Part shown: one piece after another, positions 24,222 to 34,002 of the stretch
How positions within the stretch are numbered: position 1 is the first letter of the stretch
Layout: each line of letters begins with the position of its first letter
Assembly: GCA_948470335.1 (NCBI GenBank)
Contig: CAOKOL010000011.1
Span: 1 to 64,000, forward strand
Direction of reading: 5' to 3'
DNA length: 64,000 nucleotides
From: an uncultured Lachnospiraceae bacterium
GTDB taxonomy: Bacteria > Bacillota > Clostridia > Lachnospirales > Lachnospiraceae
Program-made: the position numbers and the translations under genes
Notes under the pieces: model-generated
What the model saw: the letters and a program-made list of their open reading frames with translations, nothing else
Database searches by the model: none
What the model was told of the DNA's origin: nothing

Positions 24222-25916
24222 ATGCACCCTTCAGATGACAAATTCCTGCAAAGCAAACTGCCTCAGAGAAAACTGGAAATCGCCCTGGAACGGCTTTTCG
24301 GCAGAGATACCTTAACGCCGCACTGGCAGAAAACCTATTCGGACTATATCCGCACCCGGATCTATCCATCCCTTTTATATCTGGCCGGTCAGAAGGATTA
24401 TGAGCGCCTGCAAAGGCTGCTGGCCGCCGGATGGGCCGATACGAAGGTGCGGCTCCGTCTGGTTCAGGAAGAAAAAATCAAGGATGTACAGGTCCGTGCC
24501 ATGCTGCTGACGGCGGGACAGGCCGAAGCATTCCGGGATTTTCATATTACGTCCGCATCCGGGCGGAAACAGCTGCTGGCCGCACCCGCACTGCTCACTC
24601 TCTGGGGCAGGCGGCTGGGTCTGGAGCATCCGGCCCTGCGGAATGTCTTATCCGCTCTCCGGTTTCAGGAGGTCCCGGACAGGCGGCTGCCGGGAACGGA
24701 CGGAGAAACGATTTATTATCACGGAAAATATCTGGAGGAACTTGCCGCATCGGGAACGGGCTACCCCGCCTACCTGCATATGATTCTCCACTGTCTGTTC
24801 TTTCATATCCTTCCGCCGAAAGATGCGGACAGGCCATTATGGGACCTGTCCTGCGATATCGCTGCGGAAATGCTGGGGGAGCAGATGTTTCCCGAACAGT
24901 TCGGGGGCAGAACATTTTCCGGCGAAGTGCATTCCGCCCGGTCCTTTTCCGCCGTAAAAAAAGAACTGCGCGCCGCCCTGAACGCAGAGGGACAATTTCC
25001 GCTGACCAGCGCCCCCGCCGTTTACCGGCTGCTTGAGAGCCATCCGGAGCGGGCCGAAGTTTTTATGGGACAATTGCTGCGGGACGACCATGAACAATGG
25101 TATCAGAGAACGACTCGTTCACATGAAAAAAAACAGAAAGAACAACGCTGCACCGCCTCACAACTTTGCTGCCGCCGGCATATGCTGCGCCAATGGGCCC
25201 AGGCAGCCCATAACAGCAGAGGCAGCCAGCGGACGGCTTCGCCCCGCTTCGGCCTGATGCCCGGCAGCCGCCAGGACCGGATGGAAAAAAAAGAGGAAGG
25301 GCAGTACAATTTCGGGCGATACCTGAAACGATTTTCCGTCACCGGAGAAGAAATGCAGTTGGATACCGACAGTTTTGACTATATTCCTTATCATTACGGA
25401 ATGGAACATTACGGAAACCTGCCTTTTCTGGAACCGCTGGAATATACGGAGACCAATAAAGTGGAGGAGCTGGTGATTGCCATTGACACCTCCGGCTCCT
25501 GCTCTCTGGAGCTGGTCCGGCGCTTTTTAGGCGAAACACGGAAGATGCTGACGGAAAAAGAACACTTTTTTGCCCGGATGCGGGTCCATATCTTCCAGTG
25601 TGACTCTATCATTCAGGACTACCGGCTGATTCATTCCAGGGAGGAATGGAGCCGCTACGAAGACCGGCTGTCCGTGGCAGGCCGGGGCGGCACAAATTTC
25701 ATCCCTGTCTTCGACCGGGTCGGCCGGATGCTTAAAACCGGCAGCATCAAAAAGCTGAAAGGGCTGTTATACTTTTCGGACGGAGACGGAATTTATCCCC
25801 GAGAACGTCCGCCCTATGAAACCGCATTTATTTTTCCTGACTTTCGTTTTCTGGAGCTTAAGATTCCGGAATGGGTCGTGAAGATTTGTATTGAACAGAG
25901 GAGTCCCCAACCATGA
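24222..25916 (+). CDS. VWA-like domain protein (DUF2201 type)
   Basis: A 564-residue cytoplasmic protein. The N-terminal two thirds resemble the putative-metallopeptidase-like part of DUF2201 proteins, with a short H-x4-H-x5-H stretch (Y-L-H-M-I-L-H-C-L-F-F-H, near residue 195). The C-terminal part (about 415-560) is a von Willebrand A-like fold with the MIDAS motif D422-T-S-G-S, a second site at G-R-G-G-T-N and a third at F-S-D-G-D. Residues about 290-360 are a basic, probably flexible linker. Its stop overlaps the start of a MoxR ATPase gene by four bases. MoxR/VWA pairs act as chaperone machines that insert cofactors or activate enzymes; the client here is not known. Confidence 0.85.
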   Translation: MHPSDDKFLQSKLPQRKLEIALERLFGRDTLTPHWQKTYSDYIRTRIYPSLLYLAGQKDYERLQRLLAAGWADTKVRLRLVQEEKIKDVQVRAMLLTAGQAEAFRDFHITSASGRKQLLAAPALLTLWGRRLGLEHPALRNVLSALRFQEVPDRRLPGTDGETIYYHGKYLEELAASGTGYPAYLHMILHCLFFHILPPKDADRPLWDLSCDIAAEMLGEQMFPEQFGGRTFSGEVHSARSFSAVKKELRAALNAEGQFPLTSAPAVYRLLESHPERAEVFMGQLLRDDHEQWYQRTTRSHEKKQKEQRCTASQLCCRRHMLRQWAQAAHNSRGSQRTASPRFGLMPGSRQDRMEKKEEGQYNFGRYLKRFSVTGEEMQLDTDSFDYIPYHYGMEHYGNLPFLEPLEYTETNKVEELVIAIDTSGSCSLELVRRFLGETRKMLTEKEHFFARMRVHIFQCDSIIQDYRLIHSREEWSRYEDRLSVAGRGGTNFIPVFDRVGRMLKTGSIKKLKGLLYFSDGDGIYPRERPPYETAFIFPDFRFLELKIPEWVVKICIEQRSPQP

Positions 25917-27457
25917 ACATCCAAGAAGCAAAAACCGAAATCATCCATACCTTCCGCGCCTACATGAAACAGGGCCCGGACGGCACATACCGCATCCCCA
26001 TCCAGAAGCAGCGGCCCCTGCTGCTGATCGGCCCGCCCGGCATCGGCAAAACCGCCGTGATGGAACAGATCGCCCGGGAAGAAAAGATCGGTCTGGTTTC
26101 CTATACCATGACCCATCATACCCGCCAGAGCGCCGTGGGGCTGCCCTTGATACAGGAAAAAGAATATGCGGGAAAAACCTATTCCGCCACCGAATATACG
26201 ATGAGTGAAATCATCGCCTCCATCTATGATTGTATGGCCGAAACCGGCAGAAAACAGGGCATTTTATTTTTAGATGAGATCAACTGTGTCTCCGAAACCC
26301 TGTCTCCTGTTATGCTGCAGCTTCTGCAGAACAAAATGTTCGGCACTTACGCCATCCCCGACGGCTGGATGATCGCAGCCGCCGGAAATCCGCCGGAATA
26401 CAATAAATCGGTGCGGGAACTTGATATGGCCACGCTGGACCGGGTAAAGCATATGGAAATCCAGGCTGATCCGGATGTGTGGATGGACTATGCGTTTGCC
26501 CACCAGGTCCACCCCTGCGTCACCGCTTATCTCACGGCACACCCGGATCACTTTTATCAGATTCAGGATACGCTCCGGGGACAGTTGTTCGTTACGGCCA
26601 GAGGGTGGGAAGATTTATCCTGCATCATCCGGGCATATGAAGAAGATCAGATTCCCGTTCAGGAATCACTGATGATTCAATATCTGCAGCACGATGAAAT
26701 TGCCCGCAGTTTCTATCTGTTCTATGATTTGTTCCGGCATTTCGAAAACAAGACAAAACCGTATGCAAAAGCAGACATAAGCTCCGGGGGCCTGTGGAAT
26801 CTGAATCTTGCCCATGCCGATATCAGCCAGGGACTGGCCGTGGCCTCCCATCTGATGGCTTGCATCCGCCATGAAGCGCTTTATTGGAAAGAACAGAGTA
26901 TCCTAGAAAAAGAACTGAAAGAGGCCCTTACCTCCTGGCGCCAGAAGACAACCCAAAGGATAGAAAATACGGAAAATAGGAACTCGGCCAAAAGCACGGA
27001 AACTTCCGAGAATTCCAGAACTTCCCTCATGCTGCTCTCTCAGCTTATTGAAAGCCGCCGGGCCGCTCTGAAAATCAAAGAAAGCAAACAGCTTATCGAA
27101 AAAGAGGATGCCCACAAGGAACAGCTCCTGATCCGAAAACTGGAAGACCTGCTGCAGAAACAGACAAAAAAGATCCGGACAGAAACCGAAGCCGTTTCGG
27201 AAATCTTAGCAGAAGCCGAAGCTGCGTGCGGGCAGGCCCGAAGTCAGCTGCTGGACACCATCGCCCGCTCCTACCGTCTCCTGGAAACCTTCCCCGGCGA
27301 CGAGCCTCTTTTGTACTTCACCGCAGACCTGACCGGAGAACCGGACTGTGCGGAACTTCTGGCTGCGGGGCCCTGCCCGGAGTATGTATATCATTCCCAG
27401 AAACTTCTGCTGGCCAGGCAGGAACATAAACTGCTGCAAACACTGGCAAAAGAATAA
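25913..27457 (+). CDS. MoxR-like AAA+ ATPase
   Basis: A 514-residue protein. Walker A G-P-P-G-I-G-K-T is at residues 40-47, Walker B L-F-L-D-E-I-N near 120-126, and a sensor-like A-A-A-G-N-P-P segment follows. The AAA module ends near residue 330. The rest is a long charged helical region, about 330-470, with many E, K and Q (likely coiled coil), and a small C-terminal domain. The start codon shares ATGA with the stop of the VWA gene, so the two are made together and almost certainly work as a complex. Confidence 0.9.
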   Translation: MNIQEAKTEIIHTFRAYMKQGPDGTYRIPIQKQRPLLLIGPPGIGKTAVMEQIAREEKIGLVSYTMTHHTRQSAVGLPLIQEKEYAGKTYSATEYTMSEIIASIYDCMAETGRKQGILFLDEINCVSETLSPVMLQLLQNKMFGTYAIPDGWMIAAAGNPPEYNKSVRELDMATLDRVKHMEIQADPDVWMDYAFAHQVHPCVTAYLTAHPDHFYQIQDTLRGQLFVTARGWEDLSCIIRAYEEDQIPVQESLMIQYLQHDEIARSFYLFYDLFRHFENKTKPYAKADISSGGLWNLNLAHADISQGLAVASHLMACIRHEALYWKEQSILEKELKEALTSWRQKTTQRIENTENRNSAKSTETSENSRTSLMLLSQLIESRRAALKIKESKQLIEKEDAHKEQLLIRKLEDLLQKQTKKIRTETEAVSEILAEAEAACGQARSQLLDTIARSYRLLETFPGDEPLLYFTADLTGEPDCAELLAAGPCPEYVYHSQKLLLARQEHKLLQTLAKE

Positions 27458-27483
27458 ATTCATATGAACGGTTTATGCAAAAG

Positions 27484-27522
27484 AATCCTGCTTCGCAGGA
27501 TTCTCCGCCTGCGGCGGGCCGC
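27484..27522. repeat. REP-like dispersed repeat, copy 2
   Basis: The hairpin AATCCTGC-TTC-GCAGGATT is followed by CTCCGCCTGCGGCGGG and CCGCCCC, matching the element at 14708-14746. It lies 26 bp after the MoxR stop. The remaining 150 bp up to the antiporter gene show no further feature. Confidence 0.7.
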
Positions 27523-27678
27523 CCCGGATACATTATCTTACTAATTCCCCATAACGCACTTCATCAACCAATTCCTGTACGTCATCCTCTGTTTTCAAGC
27601 TTTATTTCAAATGCAAACTTCGCTTACATGCCCATTCAAAAGGCAAAAAAGGAAACAGGTTCCGGCAACAGAAACACT

Positions 27679-28920
27679 TTACTCCGCCCCAGGAACAATC
27701 TCCCCGGCTCTGGTCAGTGCAATCTTCGTCAGCGTCGGCCCTACCAGCTCATAGATCAGCACGGCAAACAGCACGATATTCCGGATAATCATCCCTTCCG
27801 GTCCCAGGCTCTCCGCCATAATGGACATGCCCAGAGCCACGCCGGCCTGGGGCAGCAGCGTAACGCCCAGATATTTCACGATAGTGGGCTCACATTTCAT
27901 CGCCTTTGCGCCGAGTCCCGCGCCCAGATACTTTCCGGCAGAACGGCTGAGGATGTAGACCAGGCCGATCCCGATAATCGTCACGTCCATAATCACGCTG
28001 AAATCCAGCTCCGCCCCGCTCAGGACGAAGAACAGAATACTTAACGGGTCGGTCCAGTTTTCCGTCCGCTCCATCAGATCCTCCGATACGTCGCACATAT
28101 TGCAGAACACCGTTCCCAGCATCATACAGGTCAGCAGGGAAGAAAAGCTGATATGTACCCCTCCGATATCAAATTCCAGCATGGTAATGGCCGCCACCAT
28201 CAGCACATAGGTAATGGAGATTTCCAGCCGGTTGCTGCTGGACTGGAACAAAGTCTCCGTAAAGCTGAACAGAAGACCCATAACAAACCCCAGCGCCAGA
28301 GAGAGCACCACCTCCAGAAGCGGCTCCGCCAGAACCGAAACCACGTCGATCTGTCCGTGCTCAATAGACTGTGCGATTCCAAAGGAAACGGCAAAGATAA
28401 TCAGCCCAACCGCATCGTCCAGCGCCACGATGGGCAGCAGAATATTCGTCAGAGGCCCTTTGGCCTTATACTGCCGCACCACCATCAGGGTAGCCGCCGG
28501 CGCCGTAGCCGCCGCAATGGCGCCCAGGGTGATGGCCGTGGACAGGGACAGTTTGTCCGGCATCAGGAAATGCAGGCCAATCAGCACCGCATTCACCAGT
28601 ATACAGGCACCTGTTGACTCACAGATGCCCACAATCGTAGCCTGCACGCCGTTTTTTTTCAGTTGAGACAGCCGGAATTCATTGCCGATCGAAAAGGCGA
28701 TAAATCCCATGGCCGCATCAGAGATAATGCCCAGAGACCGTACCTGATCCAGAGAATTGAAGCCCAGTCCGGGAATCTGAAGCCGTCCCAGGCAAAAAGG
28801 CCCGATCAGGATTCCGGCCACCAGATATGCAGTCACGGCAGGCAGTTTCACCATTTTTGCCACCCGTGACATAAACAGCCCCGCCAGCAGGGCAATTGAA
28901 ATAACCAACAACGTTTCCAT
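27679..28920 (-). CDS. Kef-type cation:proton antiporter (CPA2 family)
   Basis: A 413-residue membrane protein with about twelve helices, matching the Na+/H+ exchanger domain of the CPA2 family. Features are L-P-A-V-T-A-Y-L-V-A-G-I-L-I-G-P near residue 27-42, A-T-A-P-A-A-T near 138-144, and L-D-D-A-V-G-L near 165-171, which carries the ion-binding Asp-Asp. There is no TrkA-N nucleotide-binding domain after the membrane part, so regulation by KefC-like ligands is unlikely. The start has GAGGAGG upstream. It stands apart from the polyphosphate genes by 60 bp on the same strand and may be their last operon member. Confidence 0.88.
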   Translation of the reverse strand: METLLVISIALLAGLFMSRVAKMVKLPAVTAYLVAGILIGPFCLGRLQIPGLGFNSLDQVRSLGIISDAAMGFIAFSIGNEFRLSQLKKNGVQATIVGICESTGACILVNAVLIGLHFLMPDKLSLSTAITLGAIAAATAPAATLMVVRQYKAKGPLTNILLPIVALDDAVGLIIFAVSFGIAQSIEHGQIDVVSVLAEPLLEVVLSLALGFVMGLLFSFTETLFQSSSNRLEISITYVLMVAAITMLEFDIGGVHISFSSLLTCMMLGTVFCNMCDVSEDLMERTENWTDPLSILFFVLSGAELDFSVIMDVTIIGIGLVYILSRSAGKYLGAGLGAKAMKCEPTIVKYLGVTLLPQAGVALGMSIMAESLGPEGMIIRNIVLFAVLIYELVGPTLTKIALTRAGEIVPGAE

Positions 28921-28980
28921 ACTCTTTTTTCCTCCTCATTCGTTCCGCCGTGGTTCTGCCAAACCGTTTCCGCCGGATGC

Positions 28981-31101
28981 TTACGCCATAGGCGTAAATT
29001 TTCTTCCTTTTAATATATCGTCTTTTTTCGGTACCGCCGCTTTTGCCATCTGACAGAACAGCTTCTGCGAATTCACCGGGGATTTTTCCTCCCGGCGCAC
29101 CTTCGCATATCTTCCATCGGGCATCAGGATATGCGCCTTCACGTTATCTTCCAGTTCAAGGTCCAGGATTTCCCGCACCCGCTCCCTGAGCGTTTCGTCG
29201 TCCACCGGAAACAGAATCTCCACGCGGCGGTCCAGATTCCTGGGCATCCAGTCGGCGCTGGCCAGATATACTTCCGGATGGCCGTCATTGTTAAAACAGT
29301 AGATACGGCTGTGTTCCAGAAAATTGCCCACGATGGAACGGACCGTAATATTTTCACTGACGCCCGGAATCCCCGTTTTCAGGCAGCAGATTCCCCTGAC
29401 CACCAGATCAATTTTTACCCCGGCGGCGCTGGCCTCGTAAAGAGCGGCGATAATCTCAGGATCGCTCAATGAGTTCATCTTTGCCTTAATGCCGGCTTCC
29501 CTGCCCGTCCGGGCATGCTCCTGCTCCCGCCGGATCAGCTTCAAAAACTTTCCTTTCAGCCACAGCGGCGCCAGGGACAGACGGTTCCAGGACAACGGCT
29601 CCGAGTATCCGGACAGCATATTAAACACTGCGGTGGCATCTTCTCCCACCGACCGGCGGCAGGTAAACATCCCCAGATCCGTGTACAGCTTTGCCGTGGA
29701 ATCATTGTAATTTCCCGTTCCCAGATGGACATAACGGCAGATGCCTTCTTCCTCTCTGCGCACGATCAGGGTAATCTTGCAGTGGGTTTTTAACCCCAGC
29801 AGCCCGTAGATCACGTGACATCCCGCTTTTTCCAGCATCTTCGCCCAGTTAATATTATTTTCCTCGTCGAATCTGGCTTTCAGCTCCACCAGCACCGTCA
29901 CCTGCTTGCCGTTCTCCGCCGCCTGAGCCAGTGAAGCGATAATCGGGGAATTGCCGCTGACCCGGTACAGGGTCTGTTTGATGGCAAGCACATCCGGATC
30001 TCTGGCCGCTTTCCTGATAAAGTCCACCACCGGCTCAAATGTCTCGTAAGGGTGATGCATCAGAATATCGCCTTTTTTAATATTGTCAAATATACTGTCC
30101 TCATTGGCAAAAGCCGGCACCGGCTTGGGCGTATATTTCTCACTGCGCAGATGATCGTAACCTTCCAGACCGCTGAGCTTCATGGCAAAGGTAAGGTCAA
30201 GAGGACCGTCGATCAGGTAAATATCCTCGTCCCTGATGGAAAAGTCTTTCTTTAAAATCTTCAAAAGCCTTTTGTCAATACCGTCCTCTACCTCCAGTTT
30301 GATCACTTCGCCCCACTGACGTTTTTTCAACTGCTTTTCGATGGTTTCCAGCAGATCCTCCGCTCCGTCCTCGTCGATGGACAGGTCCGCATTTCTCATA
30401 ACCCGGTAGGGATGGGCACAGACCACGTTATAGTTGAGGAACAGCTTGCCCATATGCCGCTCGATGATTTCTTCCAGAAGAATCAGCCTGACGGCCTCGC
30501 CGTCCCGCTTCACCTCGTAAACTCTCGGCAGCACGGAGGGCACCTGCACCGTGGCAAATTCCAGCTCCTGATCCCCTTTCTTTTTCTGCAGCAGCGCCGC
30601 AATGTTCAATGATTTGTTGCGGATCAGCGGAAAGGGCCGGGAAGGGTCCACCGCCATAGGGGTCAGCACCGGATACACCGACTCCATAAAATACCGGTCC
30701 ACGCTGGCCGCTTCTTCCTCGGTCAGATCCTCATACCGGGTAATCACATGAATGCCGTTTTTCTTTAATGCCGGAAGGAGGGATACATTATAGGTATGAT
30801 ACTGGGTATCCGTCAGCTCATGAACCGCTTTTCCGATCAGCTCTAACTGTCTGGCCGGCTTCATCCCCGCAATATCCGTTTTGTGATAACCGGCATGAAC
30901 CATATCTTTCAGAGACGCCACCCGCACCATTACAAATTCATCCAGATTTGAGGCGGTGATCGCCAGAAACTTCATCCGCTCCAGAAGGGGAATGTGCTCA
31001 TCCATCGCCTCCGCCAATACCCGGTAATTAAAAGCAATCCAGCTTAATTCCCGGTTCTGGTAATACTCCGGGCGGGTAAAATTTATTTTTTCATCAGACA
31101 T
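28981..31101 (-). CDS. ppk1: Polyphosphate kinase
   Basis: A 706-residue PPK1 that makes polyphosphate from ATP. The N domain (R-E-L-S-W-I-A-F-N-Y-R-V-L-A-E-A near residue 18) and head domain (about 110-320) are full length. Catalytic residues are visible: the phospho-histidine in G-L-K-T-H-C-K near residue 440, and the second histidine in the G-N-F-L-E-H-S-R-I-Y motif near 595. It starts three bases after the ppx stop. Synthesis and degradation genes are thus in one operon with a DUF815 ATPase. Confidence 0.96.
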   Translation of the reverse strand: MSDEKINFTRPEYYQNRELSWIAFNYRVLAEAMDEHIPLLERMKFLAITASNLDEFVMVRVASLKDMVHAGYHKTDIAGMKPARQLELIGKAVHELTDTQYHTYNVSLLPALKKNGIHVITRYEDLTEEEAASVDRYFMESVYPVLTPMAVDPSRPFPLIRNKSLNIAALLQKKKGDQELEFATVQVPSVLPRVYEVKRDGEAVRLILLEEIIERHMGKLFLNYNVVCAHPYRVMRNADLSIDEDGAEDLLETIEKQLKKRQWGEVIKLEVEDGIDKRLLKILKKDFSIRDEDIYLIDGPLDLTFAMKLSGLEGYDHLRSEKYTPKPVPAFANEDSIFDNIKKGDILMHHPYETFEPVVDFIRKAARDPDVLAIKQTLYRVSGNSPIIASLAQAAENGKQVTVLVELKARFDEENNINWAKMLEKAGCHVIYGLLGLKTHCKITLIVRREEEGICRYVHLGTGNYNDSTAKLYTDLGMFTCRRSVGEDATAVFNMLSGYSEPLSWNRLSLAPLWLKGKFLKLIRREQEHARTGREAGIKAKMNSLSDPEIIAALYEASAAGVKIDLVVRGICCLKTGIPGVSENITVRSIVGNFLEHSRIYCFNNDGHPEVYLASADWMPRNLDRRVEILFPVDDETLRERVREILDLELEDNVKAHILMPDGRYAKVRREEKSPVNSQKLFCQMAKAAVPKKDDILKGRKFTPMA

Positions 31102-31104
31102 TTT

Positions 31105-32640
31105 TTACACACCTCTTTTCCGTTTTAACACCGGCTTGATTCCGAAAACTTCCTCAAAGAAATACGACCGTTTTTCAAAGGTGCTCTGCTCCAGGGAAAT
31201 ATCTTCCGACGTCTCCGTGACAATCAAAAGCTGCCGGTCTTTCAGGGTGATTTTCACATGATCGAACTTTTGCTTATGGCTTTTGTCCAGAGCGTTGCCC
31301 ACCCGCATAATCGCCACCAGCTTGGCGATCACATTGCTGATCTTGTGGTTGCGCACCTCGTTCATAATCTTTTCATATTCATATGTGGTGGTATTGTATT
31401 TTACGATATAGGCCACGATCTCCCGCTCAATATGGGAAATGCCGATGATTTCCGTAGCTTTGATAATATGATAGGAACTTTCCGCCGGCTCCCGCATACT
31501 GATATATTTGCCGCAGTCATGCAGGATAACGGACAATTGCAGCAAAAGCCGCTCCCGCTGTCCCAGACCGTGGTATTTTTTCATGCTGTCAAAAATATCC
31601 AGAACCAGTTTTTCCAGACTCTGGTTATGTTTTTTATTGCCCTGATACCGCTTGGAAATATTTCTGGCGGCCACCAGAATATCCTCGGTAAAATCATGGG
31701 TAAAGCTGATCAGCCGTTTTTCCTCGCCGTATTCCGCCACGATGCCGTCGCACAGGTTCACCCCCGGAATCCACAGAAGCTCCGCCCCGGTAATCTCAAT
31801 CATCTTACGGAAAATCATTACCGACGGCTGCATCAGATAGGCGTGCTCAATGGGAATGTCCATCTCCAGCGACAGCTTCTCCGGACTCATTTTCTCAATC
31901 CGGTGATAAAAATCCATAAATTCCCGGACCGTCATCTTGTCCGCCTGTCTGTCCCCGCCGCCTTTTCTGTTCAGATACAGGGCACACAGTCCTGTGGCGA
32001 TAATATTCTTAATATCCCGGTCTTTCAGGAACATTTTCCGGAATGTGTCGATATCGCTGTCCACCAGCTCCCGGATCAGGGTGCGGTAATTCACCCTGTC
32101 ATAGTCCAGATGTCCCAGCGTCTCCTTAATCCGCAGCGCGCCCAGTTTCAGATACTGGGTCGTTACCAGCGCATCCTTGTCAAAAAGAGAAAGCTGGGTG
32201 CTGCCCGATCCCACGTCCACGATAGCCGTTCCTTTTTTGATAATGGACTGGAACTCATTTTCCTTGACGGCAATCGCCTTATAACACAGGAATCTCTGCT
32301 CGGAATTGCTCAGTACCTTGACTTCGATGCCGGTGCGCACCAGGATCTGATCCAATACAATCTGGCTGTTGCCCGCTTCTCTGAGCGCGCTGGTGGCATA
32401 AGCCCGGCAGTCTTTCACCTGATATTCCTCCATCACCCGGCAAAAGCCTTTCAGGATCGTACACATGGCGTCGATCAGATGGGAACTGATCTTTCCTTCC
32501 ATATAAGTGTCGGTTCCCACCCCTGCCGTCTTCCGCATATGGTCCAGACACCGGATCCCGTTTTTCTGTGAAATCTCATAAATTGCCAGCTGCAGGTCAA
32601 AAGAACCCACGTCAATGGCAGCAAATGTGGTGATAGCCAT
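31105..32640 (-). CDS. ppx: Ppx/GppA-type exopolyphosphatase with HD domain
   Basis: A 511-residue protein. Residues 1-310 are the two-lobed ASKHA phosphatase: phosphate loop D-V-G-S-F-D near residue 9-14, and second loop V-D-V-G-S-G-S-T-Q near 138-146. Residues about 320-500 carry an HD-type domain with I-L-H-D-C-G-K-Y. Members remove terminal phosphates from polyphosphate or hydrolyse pppGpp. The start at 32640 has AAGGAGG upstream; the earlier open frame reads through the preceding gene's end. It lies between the DUF815 ATPase and ppk1. Confidence 0.92.
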   Translation of the reverse strand: MAITTFAAIDVGSFDLQLAIYEISQKNGIRCLDHMRKTAGVGTDTYMEGKISSHLIDAMCTILKGFCRVMEEYQVKDCRAYATSALREAGNSQIVLDQILVRTGIEVKVLSNSEQRFLCYKAIAVKENEFQSIIKKGTAIVDVGSGSTQLSLFDKDALVTTQYLKLGALRIKETLGHLDYDRVNYRTLIRELVDSDIDTFRKMFLKDRDIKNIIATGLCALYLNRKGGGDRQADKMTVREFMDFYHRIEKMSPEKLSLEMDIPIEHAYLMQPSVMIFRKMIEITGAELLWIPGVNLCDGIVAEYGEEKRLISFTHDFTEDILVAARNISKRYQGNKKHNQSLEKLVLDIFDSMKKYHGLGQRERLLLQLSVILHDCGKYISMREPAESSYHIIKATEIIGISHIEREIVAYIVKYNTTTYEYEKIMNEVRNHKISNVIAKLVAIMRVGNALDKSHKQKFDHVKITLKDRQLLIVTETSEDISLEQSTFEKRSYFFEEVFGIKPVLKRKRGV

Positions 32641-32684
32641 ACCTAAATCCTCCTTGGGCCCGTCAGGTTCGTCTGTTTTCCGTT

Positions 32685-34001
32685 TTATTCCGGCTCTGCT
32701 GACTTCCTTCCGGACCGTATATGTGTCACAAACTGCTCCGCCGTCCTGCCGGACAGTCCGCCGTGGTTCAGCTCCCATATGTTGGCTTCCGCCAGAAGCT
32801 GCTCCTCGGACATATCAATCCGATACCGCAGGGCCAGTTGTCTGACGATTTCCCGGAACTCTTTCTGATCCGGCTTCCCGTAATAAATCTGGATACCGAA
32901 CCGGGACACCAGGGAGAGCTTTTCCTGCACCGTGTCGTTTACGTGAAGGTCATCCTGAAGCTCACGTTTATCGCTGTATTTTTCCCGGATCAGATGGCGG
33001 CGGTTGGAGGTGGCATAGATCAGCACATTGTCCGGCCGCTTTTCCAGACCGCCCTCAATGATCGCTTTCAAATATTTATATTCTACCTCAAAATCTTCAA
33101 AAGACAAGTCGTCCATCATCAGAATAAACTTATAATTTCTGTCTTTGATCTGGGCGATGATATAGGGCAGCTCCTCCAACTGATGCTTGTATACCTCAAT
33201 CATCCGCAGCCCACGGTCATAATATTCATTCATCAGCGCTTTTATGCTTGAGGACTTGCCGGTGCCGCTGTCGCCGTATAAAAGGCAGTTATTGGCCCTG
33301 CGCCCTTCCACAAAAGCTTCCGTGTTGGCCCTCAGCTTGGCCTTCTGCCGCTCATAGCCGATCAGATCTTTCAGATAAATATGGGCGATATTCGGAATGG
33401 GCCTGATCTGTGCCGCCGCCCCTTTTCCCTCAATGCGGAATGCCTTGTGAAGCCCCAGCCTGCCCACGCCGCAGTCCTTATAAAAGCCGGTTACGATATC
33501 CAGATATTCCTCCGGACTTCCCGCCCCAGCCAGTTGAACGCTCAGCGCTTCAATCCGGTCCCGGATACGGCTGTTAAATATCTTGCTGTTCCCTCCGGCG
33601 CCGTCATAATCCGCCGTCATTTTCATCAGATCCGTATGAAAAACCCGGTCAATCTGCTCCAGCGGATAGTCAAACAGTGCCTTGAAAATTTTAAAATCAT
33701 GGCAGGCAAACGTATTAATGCTGCCCTCTACCCTGCCTTTCACCTCACAGGCCATACTGAATGCATTTTCATGGCAGGCCAGCTCATAGGCCAGATAGCT
33801 GTGCCAGAGATTGCCTCCGAAGCCGTGGGAGCCGGCCAGCTCAAGAAGGCCGTTTACCACAGCGTAAAGCCGCTCCTCTCCTTCTCTTGTCGGACTGTTC
33901 TTCTCGGCCTGTTCCATCACACAGACCATACCGTCATAAATATCCTGACATTCCAAAGTGCGGTAAATGATTCTGTCGTTTATGCGCAAATGATTCAACA
34001 T
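32685..34001 (-). CDS. DUF815-family AAA+ ATPase
   Basis: A 438-residue protein. The C-terminal half holds a P-loop, G-D-S-G-T-G-K-S-S (about 245-253), a Walker B-like I-L-M-M-D-D-L-S-F, and A-T-S-N-R-R-H-L-I-R, a sequence typical of DUF815. The N-terminal 200 residues are helical and specific to this clostridial version. The family has no firm role. Here it is directly upstream of ppx and ppk1 with 44 bp spacing, hinting at a function connected to polyphosphate or stress. ATG 34001 lies just after the stop of the preceding membrane protein, with AAAGGA inside that gene's end. Confidence 0.85.
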   Translation of the reverse strand: MLNHLRINDRIIYRTLECQDIYDGMVCVMEQAEKNSPTREGEERLYAVVNGLLELAGSHGFGGNLWHSYLAYELACHENAFSMACEVKGRVEGSINTFACHDFKIFKALFDYPLEQIDRVFHTDLMKMTADYDGAGGNSKIFNSRIRDRIEALSVQLAGAGSPEEYLDIVTGFYKDCGVGRLGLHKAFRIEGKGAAAQIRPIPNIAHIYLKDLIGYERQKAKLRANTEAFVEGRRANNCLLYGDSGTGKSSSIKALMNEYYDRGLRMIEVYKHQLEELPYIIAQIKDRNYKFILMMDDLSFEDFEVEYKYLKAIIEGGLEKRPDNVLIYATSNRRHLIREKYSDKRELQDDLHVNDTVQEKLSLVSRFGIQIYYGKPDQKEFREIVRQLALRYRIDMSEEQLLAEANIWELNHGGLSGRTAEQFVTHIRSGRKSAEPE

Positions 34002-34002
34002 G

